Shown: positions 18,557-26,179 of the stretch, piece by piece
How the letters are laid out: the number at the start of each line of letters is the position of its first letter
Position numbering within the stretch: position 1 is the first letter of the stretch
Assembly (NCBI GenBank): GCA_013214945.1
Contig: JABSRT010000015.1
Location: 1 to 64,000, forward strand
Direction of reading: 5' to 3'
Length of the DNA: 64,000 nt
From: Gammaproteobacteria bacterium
Lineage (GTDB): Bacteria; Pseudomonadota; Gammaproteobacteria; Enterobacterales; Psychrobiaceae
Notes under the pieces: model-generated
Database searches by the model: none
Told to the model about the DNA's origin: nothing
The model's input: only the letters and a program-made list of their open reading frames with translations
Position numbers and translations under genes: made by a program

Positions 18557-20299
18557 ATGCAAAATAATCCAACCACACCTAAGAAAACCCCCTCCAAGTC
18601 TCGTGCATATTTGCTCGATGACATCATTCTTATCACGATCATGGCAGTGCTGGCTGGTTGCGGGCTAATTTACGAATATCTGCTGTCTCATTATGCCGGA
18701 CGGGTTATTGGCGCGGTTGAGTCTGCAATCTATACCATGATTGGCATTATGATTGTTTCAATGGGTGCCGGCTCCTTTATGGCCCGTAAAATAACGTGTG
18801 CCTTTACCGGTTTTGCCTGGCTTGAGTTATTTATCGCGATCATTGGCGCGAGCGCTATTTTAGTGATTTCAGGTGCAATAGCTTTTATCCAATTAATGCC
18901 ACAAATTATTGCCGACTCTTTTAACATTCCGCCCGACTCATTACCACAAGGCGGGATCATTAAAAGCTTATATAACCTCGCGCATTACAGCCCATACTTT
19001 ATTGGCGCCGTGCTGGGTTTTTTTATCGGGATGGAAATTCCGTTAATCGCCCGAGTCCGCGAACAAATCCACCGTCAACATTTGGTGCATAATACCGGCA
19101 CAATCTACGGCGCTGATTATATCGGCGCCGGCTTCGGTGCCGCTATTTGGATCACGGTAATGTTATCGCTTGAAATAAATTTAAGCGCCAGCATCACCGC
19201 TAGCGTTAACTTGCTGGCAGGATTTGTGTTCTGGCTTCGCTATCGTCAGTTTATAAATTATTCTAACCTGTTATTTGCCGGCCACATCCTAACTAGTGTG
19301 TTGGTGGTTATTATCTTTAGCTATGGCGGCCAATGGAGCAAAGAGCTCAATAACTTGCTCTATCTTGATAAGGTCGTTTACCAACAACAATCACGTTTTG
19401 CCCAAATCGTCTTAACCGAGCGTCATATCAACAACCAAGCAACGCCCAGTTATAGCCTCTATTTAAACGGTCGACTGCAATTTTCAGCCAATGATGAGCA
19501 CATTTATCATAAATTTTTGGTCTACCCTGCGCTTGCTAGCTCAGCCCGCCAGGATAATATATTAATCATTGGTGGTGGCGACGGCCTAGCACTGCGCGAA
19601 GTACTAAAATGGCAACCACAACAGGTGACCTTGGTAGATTTAGATCCCGCAGTGATCGCGTTATTTAAACAACCCGCAGCCGTGGTTAGCTCAAGGGTTG
19701 CCGACGCACTCCTAAAGTTAAACCGCAATGCGCTTAATGATGCCAGAGTCAATATTATATATAACGATGCGTTTAACGCGATTGATGATTTACTCAGTAA
19801 CAATGCCAGCTTTGATTCTATTATTATTGATTTACCGGATCCTTCCCATCCCGATTTAAACAAGCTTTATAGTCAAATGTTCTATCATAAGCTCAAGCAA
19901 CTACTGAGCGCTGACGGCGCGCTAGTCGTGCAATCGACCTCGCCTTTTCATGCAAAAAAAGCCTTTATTAGCATTGGCAATACAGTTAAAGCAGCCGGCT
20001 GGGCCAATGTTGAACAATATCATCAAAATGTCCCTAGTTTTGGTGAATGGGGTTGGACTATCGCGACCCCAACAGGCGTCGGTGCCAGAGCACGCTTGGC
20101 TCAGACACCAATGGCACCGTTTGAGCAGTGGTTAACCCCTGGCTTAATTCAAGCAAGTTTTGAATTTTCAAATAACTTTTATCGTGACCGCGATAAAATT
20201 ATGGTAAATAGGCTTGGCAGTTTTACCCTTTATCGCTACCATCAACGAGCATGGGAGTCGCAACAAGGACTCAATAACAGTTGGTATCAAGATAATTAA
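18557..20299 (+). CDS. Membrane-fused polyamine aminopropyltransferase (spermidine-synthase-like)
   Basis: A 580-residue protein. Residues about 18-265 form a membrane domain with seven or so helices. Residues about 280-560 are a spermidine-synthase methyltransferase-like fold. The catalytic half has GGGDG at 339-343 (decarboxylated-SAM loop), LVDLDPAVI as the acidic second strand, and DLPDPS at 425-430 holding the catalytic-type Asp residues. Fused synthases of this kind are known in bacterial PspA-associated clusters. Which polyamine or other amine is modified is unknown. It lies 149 bases after the DUF350 gene, and a long hairpin fills that gap. The start has no strong ribosome site, so it may be shifted slightly. 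Confidence 0.85.
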   Translation: MQNNPTTPKKTPSKSRAYLLDDIILITIMAVLAGCGLIYEYLLSHYAGRVIGAVESAIYTMIGIMIVSMGAGSFMARKITCAFTGFAWLELFIAIIGASAILVISGAIAFIQLMPQIIADSFNIPPDSLPQGGIIKSLYNLAHYSPYFIGAVLGFFIGMEIPLIARVREQIHRQHLVHNTGTIYGADYIGAGFGAAIWITVMLSLEINLSASITASVNLLAGFVFWLRYRQFINYSNLLFAGHILTSVLVVIIFSYGGQWSKELNNLLYLDKVVYQQQSRFAQIVLTERHINNQATPSYSLYLNGRLQFSANDEHIYHKFLVYPALASSARQDNILIIGGGDGLALREVLKWQPQQVTLVDLDPAVIALFKQPAAVVSSRVADALLKLNRNALNDARVNIIYNDAFNAIDDLLSNNASFDSIIIDLPDPSHPDLNKLYSQMFYHKLKQLLSADGALVVQSTSPFHAKKAFISIGNTVKAAGWANVEQYHQNVPSFGEWGWTIATPTGVGARARLAQTPMAPFEQWLTPGLIQASFEFSNNFYRDRDKIMVNRLGSFTLYRYHQRAWESQQGLNNSWYQDN

Positions 20300-20325
20300 C
20301 CTGAGTACCAAAAATCAGGTTAATT
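20294..20325 (+). terminator. Stem-loop overlapping the stop of the aminopropyltransferase gene
   Basis: AATTAACCTGA at 20294-20304 pairs perfectly with TCAGGTTAATT at 20315-20325; the TAA stop is inside the left arm. The 11-bp stem has only a short T-poor tail, so termination may be weak. It marks the end of the first unit of the cluster. Confidence 0.45.
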
Positions 20326-20360
20326 AGCACTAGATTATTTAAGTATTTATTAAACAAGCC

Positions 20361-20389
20361 TTGACATATTATGTCAGGGATATTAAATT
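20361..20389 (+). promoter_or_regulatory. Predicted sigma-70 promoter of the DUF2170-PspA unit
   Basis: TTGACA (20361-20366, perfect -35) is followed by a 17-base spacer and TAAATT (20384-20389, 4 of 6 matches to -10). Transcription would begin near 20396. The -35 lies inside the first palindrome, so a bound repressor would block it. Confidence 0.6.
20363..20375. promoter_or_regulatory. Palindromic operator candidate (site 2)
   Basis: GACATATTATGTC (extendable to TGACATATTATGTCA, 20362-20376) overlaps the -35 of the predicted promoter. It is identical to site 3 and the reverse complement of site 1. Confidence 0.7.
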
Positions 20390-20399
20390 CATTACTCAA

Positions 20400-20412
20400 G
20401 ACATATTATGTC
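20400..20412. promoter_or_regulatory. Palindromic operator candidate (site 3)
   Basis: A second exact GACATATTATGTC, 37 bp (centre to centre) from site 2. It falls just after the predicted transcription start and 13 bases before the ATG of the DUF2170 gene, partly covering the ribosome-binding region. Confidence 0.7.
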
Positions 20413-20425
20413 ACAAGGACAGATT

Positions 20426-20839
20426 ATGAATATCCACACTATTGCAAACTATTTAAATGAACTTGCCGACAATAGCCATACTGGTTTTAGTTTTGACTGC
20501 TTGCCAATCGCCGGTGAAGTCGATGTACTGCAAGTCACTATTATTAACCGTGAAGAATTACCAATTTTTGTCTCAGTAACCGAAGACCAAATTTTATGTA
20601 TTGCCTATTTATGGGGCGAAGACGAAGTTAATCCGAAAACTCGCAGTGAAATGCTTGAAGCGATGGTTGAGATGAACATTCCGATGCCGTTATCTTCTTT
20701 TTCTAAAATTGATAACAAATACGTTATTTTTGGCGCCTTGTCGGTCAATTCGACCTTATCAGATGTCGAGCACGAACTTGCGGTCTTAAGCGATAACTCA
20801 TTAGAAGTTATTGATGAAATGGCCGATTACCTTATTTAA
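20426..20839 (+). CDS. DUF2170 family protein (YjfI-like)
   Basis: A 137-residue acidic cytosolic protein beginning MNIHTIANYLNELADN. I took the ATG at 20426 because AAGGACAG precedes it; an upstream ATG at 20408 overlaps the operator and lacks a site. The alternating strands and acidic helices (YLWGEDEVNP, EMLEAMVEMNIPMP) match the DUF2170 family. In E. coli, yjfI is likewise directly followed by a pspA-like gene and a DUF2491 gene. The biochemical role is unknown; a chaperone-like partner for its neighbour is a guess. It is the first gene of the second unit and has 12 bases to the PspA-like gene. Confidence 0.82.
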   Translation: MNIHTIANYLNELADNSHTGFSFDCLPIAGEVDVLQVTIINREELPIFVSVTEDQILCIAYLWGEDEVNPKTRSEMLEAMVEMNIPMPLSSFSKIDNKYVIFGALSVNSTLSDVEHELAVLSDNSLEVIDEMADYLI

Positions 20840-20851
20840 TGGAGAACTATC

Positions 20852-21541
20852 ATGAGTATATTTAGAAAGATTATTAGTGCATTACGTGGTGGCGCCAGCG
20901 AAGTCGGTGAAGCCATTGTTGATTCAAACTCAACTCGAATTTTTGCCCAAGAAATTCGTGATGCAGAAAACCACCTAACCAAAGCAAAACGCGACTTAAC
21001 TGACATTATGGCCAAGCAAATGCAAGCCGAACGCGAAGTCAGCCGTGTAAAACGCAGTGTTAGTGAACATGAAGGTTATGCCACTCAAGCATTATCACAA
21101 GGCAATGAAAGCTTAGCGCTAGAAGTTGCAGAAAAAATTGCAACGCTTGAAATTGAACTTAATGATCAACTGCAAGCTAACCAGAGCTTCAGCGCCAGCG
21201 CCGAACGTTTAAAGCACTTAGTAAAAACTACTGAGCGCCAATTAGCGGATTACCAACGCCAACTGAGCATGGTTAAAACCACTGAAAGTGTTCAGAAAGC
21301 GACTGCGGCTATTACCACCAATTTTAGTAGCAGCAATTCAAAACTGCTGAGCGCCAAAGAGTCGCTCGAACGCATTAAAGCCAAGCAACAGAACTTTGAT
21401 GATAAAATGCTAGCCGCCGAAGCGCTTGAAGCAGAAGGCAGCGATAAGTCATTGCGTGACAAGCTAGCCCAGGCAGGCATTGGCGAGCAGCAAGCCAGCG
21501 CTAATTCTGTGTTAGAACGTTTAAAAGCAAAACAAGGCTAA
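20852..21541 (+). CDS. PspA/IM30 family membrane-remodelling protein (YjfJ-like)
   Basis: A 229-residue, almost wholly helical protein of the PspA/IM30/ESCRT-III fold. Coiled-coil heptads run from about residue 25 to 145 (EIRDAENHLTKAKRDLTDIM, then alternating Lys/Glu). A shorter helix with KESLERIKAKQQNFDDK leads to the C-terminus. Such proteins bind the inner membrane and polymerise to repair or remodel it under stress. E. coli has PspA plus this YjfJ paralogue; this is the YjfJ type by its neighbours DUF2170 and DUF2491. No PspF or PspBC genes are nearby and no sigma-54 promoter is evident; control is more likely through the palindromes. Confidence 0.9.
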   Translation: MSIFRKIISALRGGASEVGEAIVDSNSTRIFAQEIRDAENHLTKAKRDLTDIMAKQMQAEREVSRVKRSVSEHEGYATQALSQGNESLALEVAEKIATLEIELNDQLQANQSFSASAERLKHLVKTTERQLADYQRQLSMVKTTESVQKATAAITTNFSSSNSKLLSAKESLERIKAKQQNFDDKMLAAEALEAEGSDKSLRDKLAQAGIGEQQASANSVLERLKAKQG

Positions 21542-21544
21542 GCC

Positions 21545-22198
21545 ATGGGCTTTTTAAGCAAACTGTTTGGCAAATCAGGCCAAAACAAGTCGGTCGAACG
21601 GCAGTTAGATCACCCAAACAAATTACTCGTTGGTGATATTATCTGCCTAGATGACAGTTTTGCCCTGCCCAGTCAACTCAAGGGCCAGTCCCTTGAAGTG
21701 ACTGAGGTTAATTGCTACGAGTATGAACACCATAAGAATAGCGAATGGGTATTGCGTGGCAACAATGACCAGCTAATTTTTATGTCATACGAAAAAGATG
21801 ATGACGAACGATTGGTTTTTTCGATTAAAATCACTCGTGACCAAGTCGAGCAATTATTCGACTTGGATCAGTTTAGTCAGTTGTTTGATGAACCCGGCCA
21901 AGCGAAGCTTGAGTTAAAACAAACGCTGCCAGAATTTAATAACTGGCTCGGCCAACTGTATCGACAAACTGATTTTGCCACGGTTGGTTTTTATCATCAA
22001 AAAGACCACCGCAGCGAGGAAATTAGCCAGTACGAAGGCAGTGACCAAGGTGACTCATTTGAGTTATACAGCGCAGTGAGTGATGACGAACGTTATGCGA
22101 TTGAAGCGGAAGTCTATCAAGGCGGCGAAACAGATGTCATACTGTGTCTTTATCGCCCGATCTCGGACATTCGACAATACTGGCCAAAATCACAATAG
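21545..22198 (+). CDS. DUF2491 family protein (YjfK-like)
   Basis: A 217-residue soluble protein starting MGFLSKLFGKSGQNKSVERQ, three bases after the PspA-like gene stop. The short amphipathic basic N-terminus could touch the membrane. Then follows a beta-rich acidic body (NSEWVLRGNNDQLIFMSYEK, and later DVILCLYRPISD). It matches E. coli YjfK in position and general length. The family has no known activity. Translational coupling to the PspA-like gene is likely. Confidence 0.82.
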   Translation: MGFLSKLFGKSGQNKSVERQLDHPNKLLVGDIICLDDSFALPSQLKGQSLEVTEVNCYEYEHHKNSEWVLRGNNDQLIFMSYEKDDDERLVFSIKITRDQVEQLFDLDQFSQLFDEPGQAKLELKQTLPEFNNWLGQLYRQTDFATVGFYHQKDHRSEEISQYEGSDQGDSFELYSAVSDDERYAIEAEVYQGGETDVILCLYRPISDIRQYWPKSQ

Positions 22199-22203
22199 AC
22201 CTT

Positions 22204-22563
22204 ATGACCAAATCAAAAACAACCAAAAATTCGTCCTTGCCACAAAAATGGCAAGGGGCGAACAAAGCCATTAAAGCGATTCAGGTTGCTTTTGATATGG
22301 ATGAAAAGATTCAATATCAAATTCGCCGCCAAGCGCTAGAAGATGGGGTAAGCCCTTCGGATCAAATTCGTCATATATTAGGTCTGCCATGTACCCGACG
22401 GCCTAAACGCCCTCGCCTAACTGTTTCACTAAGTCAGCAAGATTATGAATTGCTTGCACAAAAATACCAGTTAGACCCTGCGCAACAGCTCGAGATAAAG
22501 AAAATTGTGGTTGATGAACTTATTTCGTTTGCCAAAAAAAGTTCGTCACAGGAGAGTGAGTAA
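22204..22563 (+). CDS. Tandem ribbon-helix-helix-like DNA-binding protein, candidate cluster regulator
   Basis: A 119-residue basic protein, counted from the ATG at 22204 (an in-frame GTG further upstream overlaps the DUF2491 gene). Residues 23-59 read as a ribbon-helix-helix unit: a strand with IQVAFDMDE, a helix QIRRQALEDG, a turn VSPSD, then QIRHIL. Residues 71-110 repeat the pattern with RLTVSLSQQDYELLAQKY and a second helix. Ribbon-helix-helix proteins bind palindromic or direct-repeat operators, often controlling their own operon. It lies between the DUF2491 gene and the channel gene, whose start overlaps its stop by one base (TAATG). Assignment is by pattern only; an unrelated helical adaptor is possible. 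Confidence 0.6.
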   Translation: MTKSKTTKNSSLPQKWQGANKAIKAIQVAFDMDEKIQYQIRRQALEDGVSPSDQIRHILGLPCTRRPKRPRLTVSLSQQDYELLAQKYQLDPAQQLEIKKIVVDELISFAKKSSSQESE

Positions 22564-23015
22564 TGAATTCAAGGTTTTATCGGGTTGATGAATTTGGTGT
22601 GCGTAATTACAAATCGCGCTATTTAGCACTTTTAAGTATCAGTTCTTTATACTTGGTAATCTCGTTGTTTTCTGTGCTGCTGTTACATTTTGAAACTGGC
22701 GTCAATGGTGCCAACATCACCAACTATGCTGACGCATTTTGGACCCTGCAAATGAGCGCTAGCACCATAGGTTTTGGTGATCATTACCCCATTTCATTCG
22801 GTGGCAGAATGATTGTAACGTTAATGTTTTATATAGGCGTAGGCTTAGTCGGTTTTATTGGCGCAATCGTTGCTGAGCGAGTCTTTGGTTTTGCCGATAC
22901 CAGCATTAAAAATCGTGAGCTTCGACAGCAAAATGCTCAAATTCTTGCTTATAATCAAAGCTTGGACAAAAAGTTAGATGTGCTGATTAAGCAGATGGAG
23001 TCAACTGAGAAGTAA
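22563..23015 (+). CDS. Two-helix potassium-channel-like protein
   Basis: A 150-residue membrane protein: helix 1 about residues 22-42, pore loop, helix 2 about 80-103, then a cytoplasmic coiled tail. The pore sequence is STIGFGDHYPIS with TIGFGD at residues 68-73, matching the potassium selectivity filter TVGYGD/TIGFGD. The tail (ELRQQNAQILAYNQSLDKKL) is predicted to be coiled coil and so could gate through partner binding. The gene begins at the last base of the preceding stop. Ion channels of this class are recurrent partners of PspA/DUF350/polyamine-synthase clusters. Confidence 0.88.
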   Translation: MNSRFYRVDEFGVRNYKSRYLALLSISSLYLVISLFSVLLLHFETGVNGANITNYADAFWTLQMSASTIGFGDHYPISFGGRMIVTLMFYIGVGLVGFIGAIVAERVFGFADTSIKNRELRQQNAQILAYNQSLDKKLDVLIKQMESTEK

Positions 23016-23204
23016 TTTTTTAGCGATTAAATGCTTAACTGCACTTCACTGAACTGAACTGAACTGTACTTACACCCTGCGGTTAGGCCAGGCACAACAA
23101 ATCACTTAGTACCAACTCCACTTAATGCTAAAACCTCTGTACTAACACCTCAGCACTAAAAGCAAACTTACAATTTAATCGTTCGGTTATGCCATTGAAC
23201 GGTC

Positions 23205-23747
23205 TTGGTACACTTTCTTTATCTTAATTACTGTTTGCTGATGTTAAGCTGCGGTAGTAGTCAAGATTCAGCCCAGACAGCCACCAGTAAGACACCGCCC
23301 CAAGGAGGCGTAACCGAGATTGTTAACGTTCAGCCAATGACTGGCATTGTTTTTTGCAAGACAGTGAACATAACGACTCAGAGGCGTTTTCACGAAGCAA
23401 TAGATGGCTATTGGGAGTAAAATCAACACTGATAGGTGCTAAAAGAGCGTTATTGAGCTAATTCGCTTATCCGGCATTCAGGTTAGTTGTCATTGGTAAC
23501 GATCAAACCATCATTACAGCAACAAACATTTGTGATAGATAATGGCTTAGGTAACAGCCTAACGATTGAGTGCGACCGATTACTTGATGGTCAAACGATT
23601 GATTTTATTAAGGGGTATAACAAATTAGGTCATTGCTATCTTTCTAGTGAAAATAACAATGACCTTGGCTTCGTCGCTCTAATTAACAGTCCGTCTGATG
23701 AACAGCTTGCTAATCAGGTGAACTGTTTACTGCCAATACGGCATTAA
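23205..23747 (+). pseudogene. Region of small ORFs, possibly a decayed lipoprotein gene
   Basis: Between the channel gene and the CYTH-CHAD gene about 700 bases lack a convincing intact gene. One ORF (23205-23420, TTG start) looks lipoprotein-like, with LLMLSC as a lipobox and then a Ser/Thr/Pro-rich stretch. A second ORF (23487-23747, TTG start) has coding-like composition with FVIDNGLGNSLTIECD. Stops lie between them in all frames. This could be one gene broken by frameshifts, two tiny genes, or noise. It overlaps the end of the convergent triphosphatase gene by 21 bases. Confidence 0.25.
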
Positions 23748-25244
23748 TTTTAACGCCGATTTACGTGAAAGTTCCATTGCCCCAATCAGCGACTGCTGCT
23801 TACGGCTCAGCCATTCTTTTATATTACCTTCATCGGTAATCAGCTCATCACGTAGTAATTGATAAATGGGCTCTAGTTGCAATAACTGCTCAATGCCAGC
23901 GCTAATATCTTGCCACGGCGCTCTAAAGTTTGATCGGGCACTGACTTCATAGATATTGCCAACACAAATTCCGACCTGCATATTATGTTGCAAATTTTGG
24001 CGCTGAGCCAAATAGTCTTGGTAAGTTAAAGTGGCTTCATAAGGTAATGTTTGCTGAACAGCTTCCCAATCTTGAGCCAAAAATAACCCTGCAACACGGC
24101 GAAGTTTAATCCGTTGAAACTTCTCAAGTGTTTCCCCAGCCGTATCTAAGCGCCATGGCTTGAAATATACCCACTGGATCAAGCGCGATACTAAATGACT
24201 ATGTCGAGTCGACGTAAATAACTGCTCTAACGAATTGACATCGCTAAACTGATAACGTTGATTTTCCAATAGAGTAAATATCTGTTTATGATTGTTTAAT
24301 TTTTTAAATTTTTGGCCATTGCCAGCAAGCAATTGATTGACCCAAGTATACTGGTCAATAAATGCTAGCTGTTCCATCAACCAAAACAACTCTTTGGTTA
24401 ATGACTTTAGTTGACTATTAACCAAATAATCTTGGTAAAGTTCATTGGCCTTAATAATTAACTGCAGTGCTTGTCTAAGCTCTTTTATCGCTAAGTAGTC
24501 ACCAGATTCAATAAACAACTCAACGTGGTATTGCCAGTGTTCTAAACCATGACTAACCGTTTTAATATAGGCTTGCTCTAACGTATCATTAGCCAATACA
24601 GGGGCTATCGTCAGTGATTTTACCGAGTTAACACTGCTGTTGGCTAATTGATAACCGCGAGCCGCTTTGCTGACAGTGCCAAAACGCAGCGGATTTAACT
24701 CGGCTAATTTGTGAGCTAAGTTAAATAGCAGCTGCGGTTTCCCTTTGACCAATTCGAGCTCTACTTCACAAATTTCAACATTTTTATCATCACTGGTGAT
24801 AGTACCAACGTCATAAACCAAATCAACAATACTGCCATCAGGATAAATAAGCATCGAACTTCTTCTTAAAAAGTCAGTTGAAAACAAAGGCTTAATTGAT
24901 TTCTGAAGCTCAGGGAGATTACAATTGTTCGGCCAGATTAACGATGGGAACAACGACAGTTTTGGAAAAGTATTATCAAGGTCAATATTATATTCTGGAC
25001 GCTGGTGCAGGCCACCAATCACTTGCCCGGCGGTCTTAATTGTTTGCTCGATATGACCGCCATTGACCCGGATCCTAAGACCCATATCCCATTGACGCAA
25101 CAATTTGTCATCAGTATCAAAATAAATATTCGCAAGATCGTGGTGTTGAGATACGACCTTTACTCCTTGATTCTTATAGAGTTCATTAAATGATTCTTCT
25201 ATGTTTTTTGAGACAATTAGTTTAATCTCAATTTCGTTTTCCAT
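23727..25244 (-). CDS. ygiF: CYTH-CHAD protein, probable inorganic triphosphatase (YgiF-like)
   Basis: A 505-residue cytosolic protein. The CYTH domain (residues 1 to about 200) starts with the diagnostic ExExK motif at residues 4-8 and includes conserved Arg/Glu strands such as GLRIRVNGG and ICEVELELVKG lining the tunnel. The C-terminal CHAD domain (about 215-505) is helical with His/Arg-rich patches, thought to bind polyphosphate. E. coli YgiF hydrolyses inorganic triphosphate. I started at ATG 25244, which puts ExExK at the N-terminus; the longer ORF would add 32 unlikely residues. The gene is divergent from the phosphate transport pair, which fits phosphate metabolism. Confidence 0.88.
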   Translation of the reverse strand: MENEIEIKLIVSKNIEESFNELYKNQGVKVVSQHHDLANIYFDTDDKLLRQWDMGLRIRVNGGHIEQTIKTAGQVIGGLHQRPEYNIDLDNTFPKLSLFPSLIWPNNCNLPELQKSIKPLFSTDFLRRSSMLIYPDGSIVDLVYDVGTITSDDKNVEICEVELELVKGKPQLLFNLAHKLAELNPLRFGTVSKAARGYQLANSSVNSVKSLTIAPVLANDTLEQAYIKTVSHGLEHWQYHVELFIESGDYLAIKELRQALQLIIKANELYQDYLVNSQLKSLTKELFWLMEQLAFIDQYTWVNQLLAGNGQKFKKLNNHKQIFTLLENQRYQFSDVNSLEQLFTSTRHSHLVSRLIQWVYFKPWRLDTAGETLEKFQRIKLRRVAGLFLAQDWEAVQQTLPYEATLTYQDYLAQRQNLQHNMQVGICVGNIYEVSARSNFRAPWQDISAGIEQLLQLEPIYQLLRDELITDEGNIKEWLSRKQQSLIGAMELSRKSALKLMPYWQ

Positions 25245-25479
25245 ATTTAGCCTAATTAAAGTTAGTCTTGTCATAAAAAAGTCATAAAACTTTAATATAA
25301 TCGTCACCGCTATTGAGTCACAGTGGTATATTAACCGCACGACACTAGTTTATATCGTTTTTTGCCACAGTTTAAGCAGTTAGATCAGCCCTAATGGTTT
25401 TATTGTCATTAAAACTGAGTTAACATGCGCGCGATTTTTAATTTGATACGCTAGTATACACAATAAAAAAGGTCAGGAT

Positions 25480-26160
25480 ATGTCGATGAATTCGATACTT
25501 GGAGTATTTGCCAAATCACCAATTAAACCGCTTCAAGAGCACATATACAAAGTACATGAATGTGCTTCGCATTTAGTGCCATTTTTTGAAGCCGCTTATG
25601 CCAACGATTGGAATAAAGCGACTGGGATCCGTGCTGAATTATCTAAAATGGAAAAATCAGCCGATAAATTAAAACGTGAATTACGGATGAACTTGCCAAA
25701 AGGCTTGTTTATGCCAATAGATCGTACCGATCTTTTAGGTTTAGTTACAGAACAAGACAAAATTGCCAACACTGCTAAGGATATCTCAGGGCGAATTTTG
25801 GGACGAAAGTTAGTCATTCCACCTCCTATTCAACAGGAATTCATGGAATATTTATTGCGCTGCCTCGACGCATCAGCCTGCGCGGTGAAAGCAATTGACG
25901 AACTTGATGAATTGTTAGAAACCGGCTTTCAAGGCCGTGAGTTACAAATTATCGATAAATTAGTTGTCGAATTAGACAGTATTGAAAATAGTACCGATGT
26001 AATGCAAATATCATTACGTCACTCTTTGCATGGAATTGAGCAAGACCTAAACCCAGTGGACGTGGTTTTTTTATATAACGTAATCGAATGGGTTGGCGAA
26101 TTAGCCGATTTAGCCGAACGCGTTGGTGACAAATTAGAGCTAATGTTAGCTCGTTCATAA
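25480..26160 (+). CDS. PhoU-like/DUF47 phosphate transport accessory protein
   Basis: A 226-residue helical protein of the DUF47 family (TIGR00153-type). The N-terminus NSILGVFAKSPIKPLQEH is characteristic. Then come alternating acidic and basic helices with EKSADKLKRELRMNLPKG and EHIYKVHECA. Such proteins are distant relatives of PhoU and are found directly before pit genes. It probably gates or regulates the Pit transporter, 19 bases downstream. Two possible starts (25480 and 25486) share one ribosome-binding stretch. Confidence 0.9.
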   Translation: MSMNSILGVFAKSPIKPLQEHIYKVHECASHLVPFFEAAYANDWNKATGIRAELSKMEKSADKLKRELRMNLPKGLFMPIDRTDLLGLVTEQDKIANTAKDISGRILGRKLVIPPPIQQEFMEYLLRCLDASACAVKAIDELDELLETGFQGRELQIIDKLVVELDSIENSTDVMQISLRHSLHGIEQDLNPVDVVFLYNVIEWVGELADLAERVGDKLELMLARS

Positions 26161-26179
26161 TAGTTAAAAGGTTTTATCA

